Of a DNA stretch of 9,426 bases, positions 1 to 6,580 are shown piece by piece. The position numbers were made by a program, and so were the translations under genes. The notes under the pieces are model-generated. The model saw only the letters and a list, made by a program, of their open reading frames with translations, ran no database searches and was not told the origin of the DNA. Each line of letters starts with the position of its first letter. Position 1 is the first letter of the stretch. Source of the DNA: PVC group bacterium (GTDB taxonomy: Bacteria; GCA-001730085; JADFSZ01); the NCBI GenBank assembly GCA_022560555.1, contig JADFSZ010000055.1:1-9426 (forward strand), written 5' to 3'.

Positions 1-90
1 ATTATGATTCTAACCATGGGTTCATTGGTCCTTTTTATTGTTGTCGCGATGATGCTCCCGATATTCCAAATGAACTCCATGCTTGGCTAG
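1..90 (+). CDS. gspF: GspF, type II secretion inner-membrane platform protein (C-terminal end only)
   Basis: The window opens in an open frame of 29 codons ending in TAG at 88-90. It encodes a hydrophobic stretch (LVLFIVVAMMLPIFQMN) followed by a short tail. A last transmembrane helix running into a 'PIFQMN' sequence is the typical C-terminus of the GspF/PilC family, the polytopic inner-membrane protein that couples the cytoplasmic ATPase to pseudopilus assembly. Only the last helix is visible, so the call rests on this motif and on the gspG-M genes directly downstream, which match the usual gspF-gspG order. The rest of the gene lies outside the window to the left. Confidence 0.85.
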   Translation: MMILTMGSLVLFIVVAMMLPIFQMNSMLG

Positions 91-203
91 TCATGGGACA
101 TGTGACATGAGCCAAAAAAATGATAGTTAAGAGTTCGGGATCATGTGACATGATTTAAGTATTTAAAAGACCCGTTTTTGACTTTTTACTCATGACTCAT
201 GAC
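91..203. repeat. CATG-centred 7-bp repeat clusters in the gspF-gspG gap
   Basis: Three small clusters of a heptamer of form (T/A)CATGNN lie in the 155-nt gap. Cluster one has three units in tandem: TCATGGG 91-97, ACATGTG 98-104 and ACATGAG 105-111. Cluster two has two units: TCATGTG 141-147 and ACATGAT 148-154. Cluster three has two identical units: TCATGAC at 190-196 and 197-203. The 12-mer CATGTGACATGA occurs exactly at both 99-110 and 142-153. Cluster two also forms a perfect 6-bp inverted repeat around one base (TCATGT-G-ACATGA, 141-153). The function is unknown. It could be dispersed heptamer repeat DNA, comparable in style to the short tandem heptamers of cyanobacteria, or a set of operator sites before gspG. 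Confidence 0.6.
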
Positions 204-233
204 CAATATAAACTCATAAACGCAGAACATATT

Positions 234-241
234 TAAGGAGG
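234..241 (+). promoter_or_regulatory. Strong Shine-Dalgarno sequence of gspG
   Basis: TAAGGAGG lies 4 nt before the gspG ATG at 246. It is the best ribosome-binding site in the window; the other T2SS genes have weaker or overlapped ones. This fits the major pseudopilin being the most abundant product of the operon, although that link is an inference. Confidence 0.8.
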
Positions 242-245
242 ACAA

Positions 246-680
246 ATGTTGATTAAAACTAATAATGCATTTACTCTCATCGAGCTCATGCTTGTGATCA
301 TTATTATCGGGGTTTTGGGGACAATGGCCGTGAAAAATCTCAAAGGCCGGTCGGGTGAAGCCCGTATGGCTGTTGCCAGGGCGGATATAGAGACGAACAT
401 TGCCGGAGCCTTGGATCTGTATGAGCTTGATAATGGCCTGTATCCCACAACGGATCAGGGGCTCGCAGCGCTGATCAGAAAACCATCATCAGCGAAAAAT
501 TGGAATGGCCCCTATCTAAAGAAGAGAAGAATCCCGAAAGATCCATGGGGCAATCCGTATCAATTTCAAAACCCCGGGACAAACAATACGGACGATTATG
601 ATCTTTTCTCGATGGGAAAAGACGCTTCTCCCGGAACCGAAGATGATATTAGTAATTGGGATGATGAGGATGAGTTTTAG
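246..680 (+). CDS. gspG: GspG, major pseudopilin of type II secretion
   Basis: GspG is the main subunit of the periplasmic pseudopilus that pushes folded substrates through the outer-membrane secretin. The 144-residue product has a short leader (residues 1-8) and then FTLIEL, with the conserved Glu at mature position +5 (residue 13), followed by a hydrophobic helix to about residue 30. The family C-terminal region is clear: 'GLYPTTDQGLAAL', 'GPYL', 'DPWGNPYQF', and an acidic loop near residues 121-140 ('GKDASPGTEDDISNWD') matching the calcium-binding site of GspG. Length is typical. The residue before the predicted cleavage site is Ala8, not the usual Gly. The start is fixed by a strong Shine-Dalgarno sequence 4 nt upstream. 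The gene follows gspF after an unusual repeat-bearing gap and its 3' end overlaps gspH. Confidence 0.96.
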   Translation: MLIKTNNAFTLIELMLVIIIIGVLGTMAVKNLKGRSGEARMAVARADIETNIAGALDLYELDNGLYPTTDQGLAALIRKPSSAKNWNGPYLKKRRIPKDPWGNPYQFQNPGTNNTDDYDLFSMGKDASPGTEDDISNWDDEDEF

Positions 681-1212
681 AAAGTGTTTTATGGGGAGTT
701 CAAGCGGCCGTTTTAGGGAAAGTTTTAAAGTTTTTTTTAAAAAAGATTCAAAAAAAGCGTTTACCCTTATAGAGCTTCTTATTGTCGTGGTGATCGTGAG
801 CATTTTGGTTGTGATCACCGTACCCCGGTTTCGGGGAAGTTTTGAATTTATACGCTTTGAAAATAGTGTGAGGAATTTTACGAAACTTGTTCGTTACGGG
901 CAAGACCTTGCTGTGATTTACCGGAGACACTATCGATTGAAAGTGGAGGAGAGAGAAGGGGCGTTCTGGCTGGAGCACGAAGGAAAAACAAAGGGACGTT
1001 TTGAAAAGGTTTCGGGAAAATGGGGGAAAAAATATTTTATACCGAGTTTTGTTGACCTCAAAACCGATAAAAAAGAATACGTCTTTTATTTGGATGGCCG
1101 TTCCCAAACAGGAGAAGTTGAATTTGAATTTAGGGATCGGTATACGTATACGGTTAAACTTCTTGGTACGCGAGGACATGTTGAAATCATAGAGGAAACC
1201 AATCGACAGTGA
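670..1212 (+). CDS. gspH: GspH-like minor pseudopilin
   Basis: This is probably the GspH/FimT-type minor pseudopilin, part of the tip complex with GspI, J and K or linking it to GspG. With the ATG at 670 it is 180 residues. It has a basic leader of about 30 residues ending KDSKKA, then FTLIELLIVVVIV with Glu at mature +5, a hydrophobic helix, and a beta-rich C-terminal part ('VFYLDGRSQTGEVEFEF') ending 'RGHVEIIEE', where GspH/FimT proteins often have a similar strand. The start is uncertain: in-frame ATGs occur at 598, 643, 661, 664, 670 and 691. I chose 670 because GAGG and GGG lie just upstream and the overlap with gspG is only 11 nt. 691 would give a 23-residue leader. All choices give a leader much longer than those of GspG and GspJ. 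Ala precedes the predicted cut site. The assignment relies on N-terminal signature plus operon position, because C-terminal similarity is weak. Confidence 0.85.
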   Translation: MSFRKCFMGSSSGRFRESFKVFFKKDSKKAFTLIELLIVVVIVSILVVITVPRFRGSFEFIRFENSVRNFTKLVRYGQDLAVIYRRHYRLKVEEREGAFWLEHEGKTKGRFEKVSGKWGKKYFIPSFVDLKTDKKEYVFYLDGRSQTGEVEFEFRDRYTYTVKLLGTRGHVEIIEETNRQ

Positions 1213-1610
1213 GTCCACCCCCCATAAAGGAAATAGAAAAAAAACAGGGCATGCTTCTTTTGGAAGTGATTGTCGCCATGGTTGTTTTATCTGTCGGTTT
1301 GACCATGATGATGCGGTCTTTTTCGATTTCCATTAAGGCGGCTCGCGTGGTTCAGAATTATTTTTACGCGGTTGTGCGCGTGGAAAATCTTGTTTGGGAT
1401 CTGGAAGAGAACTATGCGGGCCTGCAGGGTGAAGGTAAAAGAAGCGATATGTACGGTGAATATCAGACAGCGGTCGATTCGTTTGATCTTAGTCCTCAGG
1501 CCCTTAAAAAATCGACCGTTGAAGTCTATTGGCAAGAAGGAAAACGAAGAGAAGGCGTAAAATTCACTTCCTTGTTTTATGTCCCCCTACCCGGTGAGTC
1601 AGAGCGATGA
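1209..1610 (+). CDS. gspI: GspI minor pseudopilin
   Basis: GspI initiates the pseudopilus tip complex with GspJ and GspK. The 133-residue product has the leader MSPPPIKEIEKKQG and then MLLLEVIVAMVVLSVGL, that is Gly at -1, Met at mature +1 and Glu at +5, the usual GspI pattern, followed by a small soluble domain. The start is GTG at 1209, inside the gspH stop (GTGA, 4-nt overlap), pointing to translational coupling. AGAGGA at 1191-1196 may serve as Shine-Dalgarno but is 12 nt away. The next in-frame Met is mature position +1, so it cannot be the start of a working prepilin. The length is close to the family norm. The 3' end overlaps gspJ by 4 nt. Confidence 0.9.
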   Translation: MSPPPIKEIEKKQGMLLLEVIVAMVVLSVGLTMMMRSFSISIKAARVVQNYFYAVVRVENLVWDLEENYAGLQGEGKRSDMYGEYQTAVDSFDLSPQALKKSTVEVYWQEGKRREGVKFTSLFYVPLPGESER

Positions 1611-2260
1611 AAAATCAAAAGGCTTTTACCCTGATAGAACTTGTCGTTGCATTGACGATTTTTTCCGTATTGGGCATCGCGGTGTTTTCGACTCTTTCCA
1701 TGGGGCTAAGTTCCTGGCGTAGAGGAGAGAGCCAGGAAAAGGCTTATCAGGATATACGTATTTTTTTCGATGTTCTGGGAGAAGAAATGCGTAACGCCGT
1801 TGACCTTATTGATCAACCCTTTCAGGGAGAGGAACAAAAGATTAAATTTGCTTTTATCAAAAATGTTTACAATCCCGAAGATGCTTCTACAAATAAAGAG
1901 CTTGGTATTGTGGAGTATCTGTTGAAAAAGGAAAAATCAGCTTTGACTCTCTATCGGCAATATTGGGCGTATCCGGCTGATCCGAAGGCAAAGAACAGGG
2001 GCGGCAAAATTCTTTCAGGTATCAAGGAAATATCATTAAAATACTGGGGGTATGAATCAAACGAAGACGAAAGCCAAGAGCCTCCTGTTTACACATGGGC
2101 ATCATCTTGGGATTCATTGGGAGAATTACCGGGAGGCGTCAAAATCCATCTGGCCATGATGGCCGAAAAAGATTATGATCCAAAAATTTCGATTGAGAAG
2201 AAAATTAAAATATTCAGCGGCTCAGGAAAGATTGTCCGTTCTGAAGAGGCAGGAATCTAA
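1607..2260 (+). CDS. gspJ: GspJ minor pseudopilin
   Basis: GspJ is the second protein of the I-J-K tip complex of the pseudopilus. The product is 217 residues: a 6-residue leader (MKNQKA), then FTLIELVVALTIFSVLGIAVFSTL with Glu at mature +5, then a C-terminal beta-rich domain. 'LSSWRRGE' followed by 'DIRIFFDVLGEEMRNAV' matches the GspJ helix and first-domain pattern, and 'LPGGVKIHLAM' near the C-terminus matches the family strand 'lP..v.l.l'. The predicted cut site has Ala at -1. The start ATG lies in an ATGA overlap with the gspI stop, with GGTGA at 1593-1597 as a possible ribosome-binding site, so coupling to gspI is likely. The stop is 1 nt before the gspK start. Confidence 0.92.
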   Translation: MKNQKAFTLIELVVALTIFSVLGIAVFSTLSMGLSSWRRGESQEKAYQDIRIFFDVLGEEMRNAVDLIDQPFQGEEQKIKFAFIKNVYNPEDASTNKELGIVEYLLKKEKSALTLYRQYWAYPADPKAKNRGGKILSGIKEISLKYWGYESNEDESQEPPVYTWASSWDSLGELPGGVKIHLAMMAEKDYDPKISIEKKIKIFSGSGKIVRSEEAGI

Positions 2261-2261
2261 A

Positions 2262-3401
2262 TTGTACACAAAGAACGGGGCGATTCTTATCCTCACCCTA
2301 TGGGTCATGATGATTATCACGGTTCTCGCGGTTGGCTTAGCGTTTAGAATGAGAATTGAGATTCGGATGACGCAAATTTTCATTGCCAAAACCGAAATTG
2401 TGGAAATCGCAAAATCCGCCCTCTATCGAGCGTTAGGTGAATCGATAAATGATCTCGAGCCTGTCGGCGAAGAGGAGGCTCAAGGCGGCGACGTTTTTTC
2501 CTACAATCTTTCTTGGGCCGTAAACACTGACTTGTATAAGGACATTGAGTTGGGGCGAGGCCGATTTGATATCCGATTTGAATACGAGCTATCCGAAGAT
2601 GAGAATCAAAAGGAAATATTTTACGGACTCAAAGATGAACAATCATTGATTAACTTAAATTTTGTGGCTTCGATGAAGGATAAAAGGAAAGCCAAGAGGA
2701 TCATTAAATCTATACTTGGCCCTGATGTGGATCAAGATGAAAAAACGCTTGTTGCCGGAGCCATTATTGATTGGGTCGACAAATCCGAAGAAGACGGAGG
2801 TTTATCTGAAGTTAGTATCGGGGGAGCCGAAGACAGCTTTTATGCCTCTTTGAGCCCGGCCTATCAAGCGAGAGATGGTTTGTTAAAGACCGTTGAGGAA
2901 TTAAAATTTGTCAGGGGTGTTACGGATGAGATTTATGAGCGCTTGAAGAAATATGTGACGGTTTACGGAAAGGGAAGCACAAATATTAATACGGCGCCGA
3001 GAGAGGTGCTTTTGGCTTTGGGGAATTTGGGGGAGAGTTTTGTTGATGCCATGTTGGATTGGCGTTTAGGTGAAGATGGCCGTATGGGGACCGATGATGA
3101 CGGCATTTTTACGAGCCTTCAGGATATAGAAGTGAATTTAGGGTATCCCTCCGGAAGTATCGCGGCTCTTGATGAGCTTCGGCAAACGAAGACCGTTTCA
3201 AAAGAAGCCGAAGATCAAGGCTTGGAAGCGGCTCAACTCATCGGTGTGACCTCCGATGTGTTTCGAGTACATATTTTTGCCTCTTTGGAAAACAGCCCGG
3301 TAACAAAGGAGCTTGATGTGGTGTTTCAAAGAGAGCGTCCCGAGCCTGGTGAAGAAAACAGTATTGAAAAGTACCGGATCCTTTATTGGTTTGAGAAATG
3401 A
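2262..3401 (+). CDS. gspK: GspK minor pseudopilin (pseudopilus tip)
   Basis: GspK caps the pseudopilus and carries a large alpha-helical domain. I start it at TTG 2262, giving 379 residues, because this leaves a short leader MYTKNG before AILILTLWVMMIITVLAVGLA, with AGGA at 2251-2254 in Shine-Dalgarno position. Further upstream starts would bury the signal inside gspJ. There is Leu at mature +5 instead of Glu, as is usual for GspK. Family hallmarks are 'EQSLINLN' (residues 126-133), 'GAIIDWVD' (166-173) and 'NINTAPREVLLAL' (241-253), part of the helix-hairpin-helix-like region. An acidic loop 'GEDGRMGTDDDG' (270-281) could bind calcium. Slightly longer than the usual 300-350 residues. The 3' end lies 28 nt before the chosen gspL start. 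Confidence 0.93.
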   Translation: MYTKNGAILILTLWVMMIITVLAVGLAFRMRIEIRMTQIFIAKTEIVEIAKSALYRALGESINDLEPVGEEEAQGGDVFSYNLSWAVNTDLYKDIELGRGRFDIRFEYELSEDENQKEIFYGLKDEQSLINLNFVASMKDKRKAKRIIKSILGPDVDQDEKTLVAGAIIDWVDKSEEDGGLSEVSIGGAEDSFYASLSPAYQARDGLLKTVEELKFVRGVTDEIYERLKKYVTVYGKGSTNINTAPREVLLALGNLGESFVDAMLDWRLGEDGRMGTDDDGIFTSLQDIEVNLGYPSGSIAALDELRQTKTVSKEAEDQGLEAAQLIGVTSDVFRVHIFASLENSPVTKELDVVFQRERPEPGEENSIEKYRILYWFEK

Positions 3402-3429
3402 GTTGCTTAGAGAAACGAAAAGAACATGT

Positions 3430-5250
3430 ATGAAAACATATGATATCGTATTGAAATCTTTTAACCTGAAGCGTGTCGATATTGCGCGTCAGTGTCTATC
3501 GGGCTTGTTCAAATTAACTGACGAACAGGCTCAGAACATATTAAATCAGGCTCCCGTCATTGTGCTTGAGCGTGTTTTGAAAAAAGAAGCTCACGTTGTC
3601 TCTAAAGAATTGAAGAACGGTGGAATTATAGTAAAAAGATATCCCGCCGGGCAGATGGGCAAAAAAGTTTCACGTATCGTATGGCCAAGCCCCCCCTCCA
3701 TACATGTACCCGGCACTCCCAAGGTTCGTAAAATCAAAACAACGATTTTGCGTGTCGTACGAAAAACCCAGCCCCAAGGACCTAAAGGAACGTTGTTAGG
3801 AATAGAATTCAATGCCGGGATTCTAAAAATGATAAAGTTTTCCGAGGAAAGAGATGGTTTGAAAACTGATCGTGTCGTTGTCTCTCAATTAAATGAATTG
3901 TCGGATGAAGAGATTGTCAGTCAGATCAAAACAATCATCTATCAATATAAAATGCAGTCAGAGCATATTATCGGCGTTCTTCCCCGCGAATATACTACGG
4001 CTCGCATGCTCGATTTTCCGTCCGCGGATGATACGGAAATTGAAAATATGGTCCGGTTCCAAGCCGTCAAAATGGTTCCTTTTTCAAAGGAGGAAATGAT
4101 TGTTGATTTTCAGGTTTTAGGGGCCTCTCAAGAAGGATTTTCCCGTGTGATGGTTTTTATCGTCAAGCGGGATATTATTGAGAGGTATCTTGGCATTTTC
4201 GCGAAATCAAATCTTTTCCCCACGCGGCTGACGATTAATACATCTGAAATGTGCGCCGCTCTCGGCGATTATTTTAAGGAGATCCGCCTGAATGAAACCT
4301 CCTCAACCATGGTCATTGATTTGGACTATCGAAATTCCAACATTCTTGTGTTTGATCATCAGTGGCCCCTGATCACGCGTTCCGTTGATATTGGGCTTGT
4401 GGATTTGGATGACCAAACCTTGCCCCGTACTCAGATCGAGAACGCGTGTCAGCAGCTTGCGGTTGAAATCCGGACAACGATAACGGCTGTCCGTAAGGAT
4501 TTGAAAGGACAAAAACTTGACCAAATTGTCGTTGTGACCGGTTCTGAGAGTATCTTTACCTGCCTCAAGACGTATGTACAGTCCTTTGGGGAAAATCTCA
4601 AAAGGATCGATTCGTCCCTGCTCTTAAAAAGAAAGATCACGGCTCATAAAAAGGATGTTTCCGAATTTGTATCTTTCCTGGGATGCATGGGCTTGCTCGT
4701 CCGGAGTAAAAAGCGTCCGTTGAATCTGATGCCGAAGGAACTCTTGGAAAAGAGAAAGCACATACTATTTCGGCAAAATATCCAACGTCTCGCCTTTTTA
4801 TCAGGGGTCCTTTTGGTATCCCTGGGGCTGGTATTTTCGGGGCATCTGGGACGTTACAAAAAGTATATTCGAGCGTTGGAGGCCAAAATCGAATCGTTCG
4901 GTCCTCAAGCCCGTAAAATAGAAGTTATGAAAAAAAGGCTTTCCATCTTAAATGATCAATTTGCTCCCGAAAAATCTGTTTTGAATGTTTTAAAAGAGCT
5001 TTATCGTCTCATTCCTGATGACGTTTTTATCAATCAATTCGAATTTGAAGATAGCCGCGTTGTGTCGATTCGGGGGTCCGCCAAAAACCGTGTTGATGTA
5101 TATGCCATGGTAAAAACCATGGACGAATCAGGGTTGTTTGAAAGTATTGAGCTGAGAGGCGGAATTAGCACTCGGAAAATTCGTCAAGAAGTACTATATG
5201 ATTTTAACGTATACGGAAAAATAAAAACGAGCATGAAAGAAGCGAATTAA
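3430..5250 (+). CDS. gspL: GspL-type platform protein: L7/L12-like domain + PilM-like domain + PilN-like membrane/periplasmic domain
   Basis: This is the inner-membrane assembly platform protein that recruits the secretion ATPase. From ATG 3430 it has 606 residues. Residues 3-72 resemble the L7/L12 C-terminal domain: 'YDIVLKS' opening, a helix ending 'NQAP' (39-42), then 'KKEAHVVSKELKNGGIIV' (51-68). A Pro-rich linker (86-97) follows. Residues about 120-425 are an actin-fold PilM/GspL domain with degenerate nucleotide motifs: 'GIEFNAGILKMI' for DIGSxxIK, 'VIDLDYRNSNILVF' for phosphate-2, and 'VVVTGSES' for the adenosine loop. 'PLNLMPKE' (430-437) matches the PilN N-terminal INLLP peptide. Next come a single transmembrane helix (453-471), a coiled-coil stretch (472-510) and a ferredoxin-like periplasmic domain to about 597. 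An upstream TTG at 3403 is an alternative start. The visible ribosome-binding site is weak. gspM follows after 1 nt. Confidence 0.88.
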   Translation: MKTYDIVLKSFNLKRVDIARQCLSGLFKLTDEQAQNILNQAPVIVLERVLKKEAHVVSKELKNGGIIVKRYPAGQMGKKVSRIVWPSPPSIHVPGTPKVRKIKTTILRVVRKTQPQGPKGTLLGIEFNAGILKMIKFSEERDGLKTDRVVVSQLNELSDEEIVSQIKTIIYQYKMQSEHIIGVLPREYTTARMLDFPSADDTEIENMVRFQAVKMVPFSKEEMIVDFQVLGASQEGFSRVMVFIVKRDIIERYLGIFAKSNLFPTRLTINTSEMCAALGDYFKEIRLNETSSTMVIDLDYRNSNILVFDHQWPLITRSVDIGLVDLDDQTLPRTQIENACQQLAVEIRTTITAVRKDLKGQKLDQIVVVTGSESIFTCLKTYVQSFGENLKRIDSSLLLKRKITAHKKDVSEFVSFLGCMGLLVRSKKRPLNLMPKELLEKRKHILFRQNIQRLAFLSGVLLVSLGLVFSGHLGRYKKYIRALEAKIESFGPQARKIEVMKKRLSILNDQFAPEKSVLNVLKELYRLIPDDVFINQFEFEDSRVVSIRGSAKNRVDVYAMVKTMDESGLFESIELRGGISTRKIRQEVLYDFNVYGKIKTSMKEAN

Positions 5251-5251
5251 G

Positions 5252-5791
5252 ATGTTGTCTGTTCAGTTATCAAAAAGGGAAAAAAATATATTCATGCTTT
5301 GTGTTATCGTTATACTGGGCGCTCTTTTTTATACGTATATGGTTCAGCCCGTCGTGCGGTATGCGGGCAGTATCTTTGGACAGATAGACGAACTTGAAAC
5401 TTCCTTGGCTCACGACCGCAGGATTCTTGCTCTCGCTTCGACGATCGAAGCCAACTATCAAGAAATCATCGGACGGGTTAAAATGACTGATTCTGATGAT
5501 ATCAATGTGATGTTTACGGATATCGATCGTATCGCGGCCATTCATCAAATTGATATGACGGATATTAAGCCGCTCGATACAAAAGAAATGGAATTTTATA
5601 TCGAAAACAAAATTAATATTGAAGGGTTTGCCGCGGTTGAGAATCTTGTCAGGTTTATTTATGAAATTGAATCAGTCGCGAATCTCATGAAAGTGTATAA
5701 ACTGAGACTGACAGCCCGGAATCGAGCGGGCACAAAAGGGGTGGGGTTTAGTATGATTATTAATCGGGTGCGGATACCCACTCATGAGTAA
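5252..5791 (+). CDS. gspM: GspM/PilO-type platform protein
   Basis: The partner of GspL in the inner-membrane platform. The 179-residue product begins 'LSKREKNIFML', like the GspM 'LSxRER' opening, has one transmembrane helix at about residues 12-32, a helical stretch (41-75) and a C-terminal alpha/beta domain (about 80-178) of the PilO/GspM ferredoxin-like type, including 'INIEGFAAVENLVRFIYEIES'. The length fits GspM (about 160-200). The cytoplasmic N-terminus, single helix and periplasmic C-terminal part match the expected topology. It starts 1 nt after the gspL stop, so it is probably translationally coupled, and its last 8 nt overlap the coaX start. PilO is the equivalent type IV pilus name; GspM is preferred because the neighbours are T2SS pseudopilins. 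Confidence 0.85.
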   Translation: MLSVQLSKREKNIFMLCVIVILGALFYTYMVQPVVRYAGSIFGQIDELETSLAHDRRILALASTIEANYQEIIGRVKMTDSDDINVMFTDIDRIAAIHQIDMTDIKPLDTKEMEFYIENKINIEGFAAVENLVRFIYEIESVANLMKVYKLRLTARNRAGTKGVGFSMIINRVRIPTHE

Positions 5792-6557
5792 TCGGCGCTC
5801 TCGAGACATCCTAGCCGTTGACATCGGAAACACAACGATTTCTTTCGGTGTGGTTCGTAGGGGGCGACTGTTGTTTACGAGCCGTATGGAGACCGGCAAG
5901 AAAGCTCAGTCTCAGGACCGGATTGTGCATAAAGCCTGCAAAAAATATCACATCGATAAAATTGTTGTGAGCAGTGTTGTTCCTGAAAAAAACACGTGGA
6001 TGAAACGCGTGTCGCGAAAATATTTTTCCAAAACACCGCATTTTTTGGATGCCTTGGCTGTGAAAAAAATGGGAATTCGGATTGCCTACCGGCCTGTGTC
6101 TTCTGTCGGTGCTGACCGGCTGGCGCTGGCTCTTGCTTGTTTTTCCATGAAACTTCCGCTGGTGATTATCGATTTTGGGACGGCCCTCACTTTTGATGTT
6201 CTCAGTGATAAGAAAGAATACCTGGGGGGCATTATTTTTCCGGGCCCCGCGTTAGCCTTCAGGACGCTCGGTGAGAAGGCGAGCTTATTGAAAGGGATAG
6301 CCCCCTTGCGTGATCCAAAAAAAATACTTGGTTCATCCACACCGGAAAGCTTAGGGAGCGGAAAACAATACGGGTATTTATCTTTAGTCGAAGGAGTCAT
6401 CAGGCGACTCGAAAAACATCTTCGGCATCCTTGTACCGTAGTGTTCACGGGGGTCGATTCTAAATACGTGTATCAAGCGTACAAACATCCGCGTAAACAT
6501 TACAATCAGTTTCTTGTGCTCAAAGGATTGAGCCTTTGGGCACAAAATCTCACGTAG
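5784..6557 (+). CDS. coaX: Type III pantothenate kinase
   Basis: CoaX phosphorylates pantothenate with ATP in the first step of coenzyme A synthesis, in the cytoplasm, and usually needs a monovalent cation. The 257-residue product has the family length and ordered motifs: 'LAVDIGNTTISFGV' (10-23, phosphate loop), 'VGADRLALA' (108-116, with Asp111 the likely catalytic base), 'IIDFGTALTFDVL' (128-140), 'YLGGIIFPGPALAFRTL' (146-162, dimer/substrate region) and 'GSGKQYGYLSLVEGVI' (191-206). In the late nucleotide-binding motif the usual TGG is TGV (222-224). The ATG lies within the last codons of gspM (8-nt overlap), so the gene is apparently expressed from the secretion operon. The frequent partner birA is not present. 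The 3' end faces hpnH across 23 nt. Confidence 0.95.
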   Translation: MSNRRSRDILAVDIGNTTISFGVVRRGRLLFTSRMETGKKAQSQDRIVHKACKKYHIDKIVVSSVVPEKNTWMKRVSRKYFSKTPHFLDALAVKKMGIRIAYRPVSSVGADRLALALACFSMKLPLVIIDFGTALTFDVLSDKKEYLGGIIFPGPALAFRTLGEKASLLKGIAPLRDPKKILGSSTPESLGSGKQYGYLSLVEGVIRRLEKHLRHPCTVVFTGVDSKYVYQAYKHPRKHYNQFLVLKGLSLWAQNLT

Positions 6558-6580
6558 AAACGATGGGATCGGAAGTGATA

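Noticed and set aside
178-212. Possible promoter before gspG: TTGACT at 178-183 and TATAAA at 207-212
   Set aside because: The spacer is 23 nt, too long for a sigma-70-type promoter, and no better -10 lies 16-18 nt from the TTGACT. A promoter may exist in this gap but I cannot place it.
516-818. Minus-strand open frame of 100 codons across gspG/gspH
   Set aside because: It lies antisense to two well-supported pseudopilin genes, has no recognisable motif and looks like a shadow of their codon use.
748-1218. Minus-strand open frame of 156 codons across gspH
   Set aside because: Antisense to gspH, with no domain, signal or ribosome-binding site that I can recognise. Its length is best explained by the AT-rich, lysine-rich coding on the other strand.
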